From Snodgrassella alvi (GTDB lineage Bacteria; Pseudomonadota; Gammaproteobacteria; Burkholderiales; Neisseriaceae): a stretch of 41,414 nt of DNA. The notes under the pieces were generated by a model. The model saw only the letters and a list, made by a program, of their open reading frames with translations, did no database searches and was not told where the DNA came from. The translations under genes and the position numbers were made by a program. Location: positions 1 through 41,414 of the forward strand of contig NZ_MEIO01000030.1 of the NCBI RefSeq assembly GCF_002777745.1, given 5' to 3'. Shown in pieces: positions 31,601 to 38,949 of this stretch (positions are counted from its first letter, which is position 1; each line of letters opens with the position of its first letter).

Positions 31601-33625
31601 ATGTCTATTTATCTGTTTATTGCTTTGGCTCCGCTCATCGGTTCACTGCTGGCTGGTTTGTGCGGTAAGCTGATTGGCCGTAGGGGAGCGCATAGCGTTA
31701 CTATTGCCGGGGTGGCCATTTCTGCAGCATTGTCTGCCTGGGTGCTTTATGGTTTTATGAATGGCACCCGCCAGCCTTTTGATGAAAACGTTTATACCTG
31801 GCTGACCATGGGCGGGCTGGACTTTTCAGTTGGCTTCCTGATTGATACCCTAACCGCCACCATGCTGGTGATTGTCACCAGTGTGTCACTGATGGTGCAT
31901 ATCTACACCATTGGTTACATGAGTGATGATGATGGTTATCAGCGCTTTTTCAGCTATATCTCATTATTCACCTTCTCCATGCTGATGCTGGTGATGAGTA
32001 ATAACTTTATCCAGTTGTTCTTTGGCTGGGAAGCAGTGGGGCTGGTATCTTATCTGCTGATTGGTTTTTACTTCAAACGTGACAGTGCCATTTTTGCCAA
32101 CCTGAAAGCATTTCTGGTGAATCGCGTTGGGGACTTTGGCTTTGTATTGGGGATTGGCTTGATACTGGCCTATTTCGGCGGCAGCCTGCGCTATGTTGAT
32201 GTGTTCCAGCATATTGATCAGGTGAAAAATGCCACCATCGAACTAATTCCCGGTCATCCGTGGTCACTGATTACCGTTACCTGTATTCTGCTGTTCGTGG
32301 GGGCGATGGGTAAATCTGCACAGTTTCCATTGCATGTGTGGCTGCCGGATTCAATGGAAGGTCCAACCCCGATTTCTGCACTGATTCACGCCGCCACTAT
32401 GGTGACCGCTGGTATTTTCATGGTGTCACGTATGTCACCACTATATGAACTGTCTGATACCGCACTGGGTGTGATTATGGTATCTGGCACCATTACCGCG
32501 CTGTTTATGGGCTTTCTGGGCATGATTCAGAATGATATCAAGCGTGTGATTGCCTATTCCACCCTGTCACAACTTGGTTACATGACCGTGGCACTCGGTG
32601 CTTCAGCTTATAATATTGCCGTCTTCCATGTAATGACCCATGCTTTCTTCAAAGCCCTGTTATTCCTTGCAGCCGGTAGTGTGATTATGGGCATGCACCA
32701 TGATCAGGATATGCGTCATATGGGCGGCTTGCGCAAGTATATGCCGGTAACGTGGATTTGCATGCTGATTGGTTCCCTGTCGCTGATTGGCACACCATTC
32801 TTCTCTGGCTTCTATTCCAAGGATTCCATTATCGATGCAGTAAAAGCGTCAAACCTGCCTTTCAGCAGTATTGCCTATGTCGCACTGGTAGCCAGTGTGT
32901 TTGTGACCGCTTTCTACTCATTCCGCCTGTATTTTATGGTTTTTCACGGCGAAGAAAAATGGCGTAAAGCCGGGCATGGTGAGCATCATCATGGCGAAGA
33001 ACACCATGGTCTGCGTCCACAGGATAATCCACATGAAAGCCCGCTGGTAGTAACCATTCCGCTGATTCTGCTGGCTATTCCTTCAGTATTTGTCGGCATG
33101 TGGGCCATCAAACCGATGCTGTTTAGTGATTTCTACCAGCATGTGATATTCATTAACAGTGCAGCACATCCGGCGCTGGCCGCTGTAGAAGAGGAATATC
33201 ACGGCATCTTTGCCATGGCCTTACACAGCCTGACTACTCCCGTATTATGGCTGGTCATTGCCGGGGTAGTACTGGCGTGGTTCTTCTACATGAAAAAACC
33301 ACAGATTCCGGCCAGAATCGTGGCGTCTATCCGTCCGGTTTATACCCTGCTGGATAACAAATACTATCTGGATGCGCTTTACTATAACGTTTTTGCCAAA
33401 GGCAGCCGCCTGCTGGGAACGTTATTCTGGAAAGTAGGCGACGTTTTCATCATTGATAAATTAATCGTTAACGGTGCCGCACGCGTGGTTGCCACTGTTG
33501 CGGCACTGGTACGACGGATTCAGACCGGCTACATCTATACCTATGCAACCGCAATGGTGGTTGGTGTGTTCGTGCTGGTAGCGTGGACTTTCTGGCCGTT
33601 ACTGAAAACGATGTTCGGCGGTTAA
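31601..33625 (+). CDS. nuoL: NADH-quinone oxidoreductase subunit L
   Basis: A 674-residue antiporter-like proton pump at the distal end of the membrane arm. The channel glutamate is in QLFFGWEAVGLVSYLLIGFY, and the lysine and following segment are in GAMGKSAQFPLHVWLPDSME and GPTPISALIHAATMVTAG. The C-terminal part contains the long lateral helix that runs along NuoM and NuoN. A His-rich cytosolic loop, HGEHHHGEEHHG at about residue 459-470, is a local oddity. Length is somewhat above E. coli (613), comparable with Neisseria as I recall. The gap to nuoM is 37 nt, the longest inside the operon. Confidence 0.95.
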   Translation: MSIYLFIALAPLIGSLLAGLCGKLIGRRGAHSVTIAGVAISAALSAWVLYGFMNGTRQPFDENVYTWLTMGGLDFSVGFLIDTLTATMLVIVTSVSLMVHIYTIGYMSDDDGYQRFFSYISLFTFSMLMLVMSNNFIQLFFGWEAVGLVSYLLIGFYFKRDSAIFANLKAFLVNRVGDFGFVLGIGLILAYFGGSLRYVDVFQHIDQVKNATIELIPGHPWSLITVTCILLFVGAMGKSAQFPLHVWLPDSMEGPTPISALIHAATMVTAGIFMVSRMSPLYELSDTALGVIMVSGTITALFMGFLGMIQNDIKRVIAYSTLSQLGYMTVALGASAYNIAVFHVMTHAFFKALLFLAAGSVIMGMHHDQDMRHMGGLRKYMPVTWICMLIGSLSLIGTPFFSGFYSKDSIIDAVKASNLPFSSIAYVALVASVFVTAFYSFRLYFMVFHGEEKWRKAGHGEHHHGEEHHGLRPQDNPHESPLVVTIPLILLAIPSVFVGMWAIKPMLFSDFYQHVIFINSAAHPALAAVEEEYHGIFAMALHSLTTPVLWLVIAGVVLAWFFYMKKPQIPARIVASIRPVYTLLDNKYYLDALYYNVFAKGSRLLGTLFWKVGDVFIIDKLIVNGAARVVATVAALVRRIQTGYIYTYATAMVVGVFVLVAWTFWPLLKTMFGG

Positions 33626-33662
33626 TTGAAGGCATTCAACTTGGTATCTTTAGGCTATAAAT

Positions 33663-35156
33663 ATGTACGATAACTTACTCAGTTTGGCGATTTGGCTGCC
33701 TGTAGCGGCCGGCATCGTAGTGCTGGCGACCGGCTCAGACAGGCACGCTGGTATAGCCAGAATGCTGGCCTTAATCGGTGCGCTGGTTTCCTTTTTAATC
33801 ACCTTACCGCTGTTTTTCAAATTCGACCGTTTAAATGGTGGATTTCAGTTCACAGAGTTTCATGTCTGGATTGAAAGTCTCAACATCAACTATGCTTTAG
33901 GCGTTGATGGTTTGTCTGTTCTGTTTGTTATTCTGAACAGCTTTACCACCTTACTGGTAGTGATGGCTGGCTGGCAGGTTATTCAGAAACGGCCGGCACA
34001 ATATATGGCCGCATTCCTGATTATGTCGGGACTGATTAATGGCGCATTTGCAGCCATGGATGCAATTCTGTTTTACGTATTCTTTGAAGGCATGCTGATT
34101 CCGATGTATCTGATCATCGGTATCTGGGGTGGTCCACGGCGCGTATATGCATCCATCAAATTTTTTCTGTATACACTGATGGGTTCACTACTGATGTTAG
34201 TAGGTTTTGTGTACCTGTCCTCGCAGACTGGCAGCTTCTCAATTGAAGCATGGCATAACATCAACCACATTGCCATGACTGCACAGATTTTGCTGTTTAT
34301 CGGCTTTTTCCTGTCTTTTGCAGTGAAAGTGCCGATGTGGCCAGTGCACACATGGCTGCCAGATGCTCACGTAGAGGCGCCTACTGGCGGCTCGATGGTA
34401 TTAGCTGCCATTACCCTGAAAATCGGTGGTTATGGTTTCCTGCGTTTTATTCTGCCTATCCTGCCAGATGCTGCACGTTATTTTGCGCCGGCAATGATTG
34501 TACTGAGTCTGGTAGCAGTGATTTATATCGGCATGGTAGCGCTGGTACAGACAGACATGAAAAAGCTGGTGGCTTATTCTTCCATCAGCCACATGGGTTT
34601 TGTCACCTTAGGCTTCTTCCTGTTTACAGGCGGGTATCTGAATGACTGGGCCTTTAAAGGTGCCATCATGCAGATGGTGTCACATGGTTTTGTTTCGGCT
34701 GCCATGTTCATGAGTATCGGCGTAATGTATGACCGCATGCATACCCGTGATATTTCTGCTTACGGTGGTGTGGTAAACAGTATGCCGGTATTTGCCTCTT
34801 TCATGCTGCTGTTTGCCATGGCCAACGCAGGCTTGCCCGGTACTTCCGGTTTTGTGGGCGAATTTATGGTAATTGTCGGCGCAGTAAAAACCAATTTCTG
34901 GATTGGTGCTCTGGCAGCATTAACCCTGATTTATGGTGCAGCCTATACCCTGTGGATGTTTAAACGAGTTATTTTTGGCACCATCAAAAACCCCGAAGTG
35001 GAGCAATTAAAAGATGTGAATAAACGCGAACTGCTTATTCTGGTGATTCTGGCTATAGCGGTACTCGGTTTTGGTTTGTATCCCGAACCATTTATCGCCG
35101 TTGTCCATCAGGCAGCAAATGATTTAATTGTCCAAGCGGCACAAAGCAAACTGTAA
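33663..35156 (+). CDS. nuoM: NADH-quinone oxidoreductase subunit M
   Basis: A 497-residue antiporter-like proton-pumping subunit. The key glutamate is Glu142 in FFEGMLIPMYLIIGIWGGPR (Glu144 in E. coli). The lysine-containing broken helix is in KVPMWPVHTWLPDAHVEAPT, and the central axis includes SYSSISHMGFVTLG-like sequence. About 14 helices. The start ATG has TTTAGGC upstream. The stop is 10 nt before nuoN. Confidence 0.95.
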   Translation: MYDNLLSLAIWLPVAAGIVVLATGSDRHAGIARMLALIGALVSFLITLPLFFKFDRLNGGFQFTEFHVWIESLNINYALGVDGLSVLFVILNSFTTLLVVMAGWQVIQKRPAQYMAAFLIMSGLINGAFAAMDAILFYVFFEGMLIPMYLIIGIWGGPRRVYASIKFFLYTLMGSLLMLVGFVYLSSQTGSFSIEAWHNINHIAMTAQILLFIGFFLSFAVKVPMWPVHTWLPDAHVEAPTGGSMVLAAITLKIGGYGFLRFILPILPDAARYFAPAMIVLSLVAVIYIGMVALVQTDMKKLVAYSSISHMGFVTLGFFLFTGGYLNDWAFKGAIMQMVSHGFVSAAMFMSIGVMYDRMHTRDISAYGGVVNSMPVFASFMLLFAMANAGLPGTSGFVGEFMVIVGAVKTNFWIGALAALTLIYGAAYTLWMFKRVIFGTIKNPEVEQLKDVNKRELLILVILAIAVLGFGLYPEPFIAVVHQAANDLIVQAAQSKL

Positions 35157-35166
35157 GGAAATGTGA

Positions 35167-36609
35167 ATGAACTGGACAGATTTAACAATATTTCCCGCTG
35201 TACCGGAACTGGTGCTGACTGTAGTGCTGTTTACAGTGCTGCTGGTGGATTTATGGCTCAATGACAGACAACGCTGGATAACCTGTACCCTGTCAATCAT
35301 CGGATTGATACTAACGGCAGTAGTACAGTTTCTGGTTTGGACGGAACAGCCACAATATGCTTTCCATGATATGTTTGTTTTGGATGGCATGGCGCAGCTA
35401 GCTAAGTTATGCATGTATGTTCTGGTTATTGCCCTGTTTATTTACAGCCAGACTTATCTGCGTGCCAAAAATATCTATCAGGGTGAATTTTATACACTGA
35501 CCCTGTTTGCATTACTGGGCATGAACATCATGGTTTCAGCATGCCATTTCCTTACCCTGTATGTAGGGCTGGAATTGCTGTCACTGGCGCTGTATGCTCT
35601 GATTGCCCTGCAACGCGATAGTGGTCGTGCGGCTGAAGCAGCACTGAAGTATTTTGTGCTTGGCGCGCTGGCTTCCGGTTTACTGCTATATGGTATTTCA
35701 CTGATTTATGGTGCAACGGGTACTTTGCAGTTGCAGCAGGTGCTGGCGGCTAGTCAAAACAGTGCTAATCCGTGGCTTTTAAAGCTAGGCGTAGTATTTA
35801 TTGTAGCCGGCATCGCGTTTAAACTGGGTGGCGTGCCTTTCCATATGTGGGTGCCAGATGTGTATCAGGGCGCACCTACTGCTGTTACCGCACTGGTCGG
35901 TACAGCGCCGAAAATTGCCGCAACAGTATTTGCTTTCCGCATTCTTGTTTATGGACTGGTCACTCAATGGGAAAGCTGGCGTGAATTACTGTTGATATTG
36001 GGTATTGCTTCGCTGTTGGTGGGTAATCTGGCTGCCATCATGCAAACCAATATCAAGCGTATGCTTGGCTTCTCAACAGTATCGCATATGGGCTTTATTC
36101 TGCTGGCGCTGCTGGCTGGAGAAACTGGTTGTACCGCAGCTATGTATTACGCCATCACCTATGCTTTAATGGCTTCTGTAGCATTTGCCATTTTGATGCT
36201 GTTGTCCGGCAGAGATGTTGAATGTCAGAATATCAGCGATCTGGCTGGCCTGAACCAGAAAAATGCCTGGTATGCATTTTTAATGCTGCTGGCGATGTTT
36301 TCTATGGCTGGTATTCCGCCGTTAATGGGCTTTTATGCCAAACTGGCGGTTATTAAGGCATTACTCGCCAGTGGTTATCTGTGGGTATCTGTGTATGCAG
36401 TAGTAATGTCACTAATCGGTGCTTTCTATTATCTGCGTGTGGTGAAAACCATGTATTTCGATACACCTGACTCCGTTGCAGAACCTGTTTTTAATATGAC
36501 CTTTCTGGGCAAGCTGGTTTTATCCATTAACGGTTTATTATTACTGTTATGGGGTGTATTGCCTGATGGAGTGATGGCTTGGTGTGTACAGGCATTGTTG
36601 CATAGCTAA
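35167..36609 (+). CDS. nuoN: NADH-quinone oxidoreductase subunit N
   Basis: A 480-residue antiporter-like proton-pumping subunit, the one closest to the quinone site of the three. The conserved glutamate lies in LYVGLELLSLALYALIAL, the lysine region in AGIAFKLGGVPFHMWVPDVY, and the second half contains MLGFSTVSHMGFILLALLAG. AAGGAAATG precedes the ATG. It is the last nuo gene and is followed by a strong terminator, so the operon is complete (A to N) and carries no inserted accessory ORFs. Confidence 0.95.
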   Translation: MNWTDLTIFPAVPELVLTVVLFTVLLVDLWLNDRQRWITCTLSIIGLILTAVVQFLVWTEQPQYAFHDMFVLDGMAQLAKLCMYVLVIALFIYSQTYLRAKNIYQGEFYTLTLFALLGMNIMVSACHFLTLYVGLELLSLALYALIALQRDSGRAAEAALKYFVLGALASGLLLYGISLIYGATGTLQLQQVLAASQNSANPWLLKLGVVFIVAGIAFKLGGVPFHMWVPDVYQGAPTAVTALVGTAPKIAATVFAFRILVYGLVTQWESWRELLLILGIASLLVGNLAAIMQTNIKRMLGFSTVSHMGFILLALLAGETGCTAAMYYAITYALMASVAFAILMLLSGRDVECQNISDLAGLNQKNAWYAFLMLLAMFSMAGIPPLMGFYAKLAVIKALLASGYLWVSVYAVVMSLIGAFYYLRVVKTMYFDTPDSVAEPVFNMTFLGKLVLSINGLLLLLWGVLPDGVMAWCVQALLHS

Positions 36610-36625
36610 AACACCTTGTATTTTC

Positions 36626-36654
36626 AAACAGCAGCCATAATGGCTGCTGTTTTT
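36626..36654 (+). terminator. Terminator of the nuo operon
   Basis: A 12-bp stem, AAACAGCAGCCA (36626-36637) and TGGCTGCTGTTT (36641-36652), with a TAA loop runs into a TTTTT tract. It lies 17 nt after the nuoN stop. Confidence 0.9.
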
Positions 36655-36730
36655 GTAAATGCTGAACATACTTATCAAAGCTCATAACCGTAGGTAGAAT
36701 GATTAGTTCATCCGTTGAAATAATAGCTGC

Positions 36731-37873
36731 ATGGTAACCATGAATAATTCAAAATTTGATATCCGCCTAGTTAAACGTGTGGTAGTAAAGGTAGGTTCCA
36801 GCCTTGTTACCAAGGGCGGAGATGGAATAGACCAGAATACCCTGAATAATTGGGCACAGCAAATTGCACAATTGCGAGCCCGCGGTATTCAGATAGTACT
36901 GGTATCCAGTGGTGCTATTGCAGAAGGAATGAAACGGCTGGGTTGGAAGGTACGTCCTAAAGCAATTAACGAATTACAGGCAGCAGCAGCTGTAGGACAG
37001 ATGGGGCTCGCACAGGCATATGAAGTTGCGTTTGAATCACTACATATTCAAACAGCCCAGATTTTACTCACTCACGATGATCTAAGTCACCGTACCCGCT
37101 ATCTAAACGCACGCAGTACCATCCGTACCCTACTAGAGCAGGGAGTAGTGCCGATTATTAATGAAAACGATTCTGTTACCATTGATGAAATCAAACTTGG
37201 TGATAATGATACTCTGGGGGCACTGGTAGCCAATCTAATTGAAGCAGATGTGTTGATTATCCTGACAGATCAGGATGGATTATACGACCGTGACCCGCGC
37301 CAGCATGCTAATGCCAGATTTATTCATAAAATTGCAGCCAGCCATCCGGATCTGGAAAGTATGGCCGGTGGTGCAGGTAGCAGTGTAGGTACAGGAGGGA
37401 TGTATACCAAAGTATTGGCTGCGAGACGGGCTGCTTTGAGTGGTGCAGCAACCTGTATTGCCAGTGGATATGCTGATAATGTGCTATTGCATTTACTTAA
37501 CGGTAACGAGGTCGGTACATTGTTTACACCGGATGATAACCGTTTGAATGCACGTCAGCAGTGGTTATCAGGACAATTACAACTGGGAGGTAAGTTAACT
37601 ATTGATGATGGTGCAGCTCAAGCACTTACAATGAATAATTCTAGTTTATTATCAGTAGGCTGTATTGATGTTTCGGGTCATTTTGATCGTGGAGCATTAG
37701 TATCTGTATGTAATCAGGCTGGTATCGAAATTGCTCGTGGTCTGATTAATTATAATGACCGAGAAATATCACGATTATTGCATCAGCCCTCACATATGAT
37801 TGAAGATATTTTGGGTTATGTAGCTGAAGAAGAATTAATACATCGTGATAATATGGTTTTATGCCGTTTGTAA
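36731..37873 (+). CDS. proB: Glutamate 5-kinase
   Basis: Up to 380 residues; it phosphorylates glutamate at the gamma carboxyl in the first step of proline synthesis. The amino-acid-kinase domain shows [51 protein letters not shown] and the phosphate-binding [22 protein letters not shown]-terminal PUA domain (from about residue 280) includes [20 protein letters not shown]. The start is uncertain: ATG at 36731 or at 36740, neither with a clear Shine-Dalgarno. It is separated from nuoN by a terminator and appears monocistronic. proA is not in the window. Confidence 0.93.
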   Translation: MVTMNNSKFDIRLVKRVVVKVGSSLVTKGGDGIDQNTLNNWAQQIAQLRARGIQIVLVSSGAIAEGMKRLGWKVRPKAINELQAAAAVGQMGLAQAYEVAFESLHIQTAQILLTHDDLSHRTRYLNARSTIRTLLEQGVVPIINENDSVTIDEIKLGDNDTLGALVANLIEADVLIILTDQDGLYDRDPRQHANARFIHKIAASHPDLESMAGGAGSSVGTGGMYTKVLAARRAALSGAATCIASGYADNVLLHLLNGNEVGTLFTPDDNRLNARQQWLSGQLQLGGKLTIDDGAAQALTMNNSSLLSVGCIDVSGHFDRGALVSVCNQAGIEIARGLINYNDREISRLLHQPSHMIEDILGYVAEEELIHRDNMVLCRL

Positions 37874-37945
37874 TCTTTTCGCTAAAAGTATTCTAAGATA
37901 AAGCGGACTTAATACAATAGCTCATTTTGGTTTAGACAGATATTT

Positions 37946-37984
37946 TAAAATCAGTTTTATATCTAGGAGATAAAACTGATTTTA
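37946..37984 (+). terminator. Long AT-rich hairpin after proB, probable terminator
   Basis: A perfect 15-bp inverted repeat, TAAAATCAGTTTTAT (37946-37960) and ATAAAACTGATTTTA (37970-37984), has a 9-nt centre. It lies 72 nt past the proB stop. The T-run lies within the stem rather than after it, so termination is likely but not certain. Confidence 0.55.
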
Positions 37985-38871
37985 TGCATTTAATGAATAG
38001 GGATAATATGTAAATACAGATATTCTTCAGTATAAGTATAGTTTGAATAGATATACCAACTAATATAGCTTTTAATGGTGATTTTATGTAGGCTTGCAAC
38101 AAATTCAAAAGTAAACTAATAATGGAGACAATAAATGACAGAATATAACTCCATCAGTATTGGATAACTGGCCTTAAAAATATGAACAGTCAGCTCCATT
38201 CAGAGTGAAAAATAGTCCTAACAAGAAAGAAATGAATTAATTAAGCCGCAGAATGAAAAAACATTGAATAATATGTTATTGGAGAGAACGCATAGCGCAA
38301 TAATTATATTGCAACATTGTATTGCAGTTTGCTTCTATTAATTAGAATTATCTTAAATTATTTTAATATCAATCTATTCTATTAAAATTAAGAAAAATTT
38401 ACGACTTTGTGCTGCAAGCGATTAATTACATGATATTTATAATAAATTAAAATTTATGGCTCTATAAAGGCACATAATCGATTTATAGAAAAATGTATAC
38501 AAATAATCAACTTTGCCTAATATTTATTTTCGTAGTTTCGGTTATTAGACTATTTATGATAATTTCTTCATAGAACCTTAATTGTAAATTTTAAATGATA
38601 TATAAATATTAGATTAAAGATTGATGAAGATACAATGTTTAAATATAGTTAATGATAGTTTTAGACACTAAATTTAATTCAAAAATACAGATATTTGTTC
38701 TATAAGAAAAGAAATTGGCATTTTGTTAATACTTCATCTGGAAATATCATAATAATCATAATGATAGTTTTTAATTACAATTAATCAAATTAATTCTAGA
38801 TTTAATAACAAATATTTAATTGATATTTTGTACATTTAATGTTTACGTGAGCAACATGGAAAAACGCAATA
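37985..38871. other. AT-rich non-coding stretch, nothing recognised
   Basis: About 890 nt between proB and the terminator of the converging autotransporter gene. It is very AT-rich with frequent stops. A short piece near 38134 has GGAG and ATG but stops after 10 codons. Open fragments around 38220-38340 give no recognisable protein. I see no tRNA or insertion sequence. Probably decayed DNA. Confidence 0.5.
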
Positions 38872-38906
38872 AAACCGGTACCATGAAAATTACATGGTAC
38901 CGGTTT
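38872..38906 (-). terminator. Terminator of the second autotransporter gene
   Basis: A perfect 14-bp stem, AAACCGGTACCATG (38872-38885) and CATGGTACCGGTTT (38893-38906), with a 7-nt loop. On the minus strand it is followed by TTTTATTGCGTTTTT. It lies 43 nt beyond the stop codon of the gene to its right. Confidence 0.85.
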
Positions 38907-38949
38907 GCGTAAGATAGTATGCGCTTTATACGCAAAGCTTCAGTTTAAT

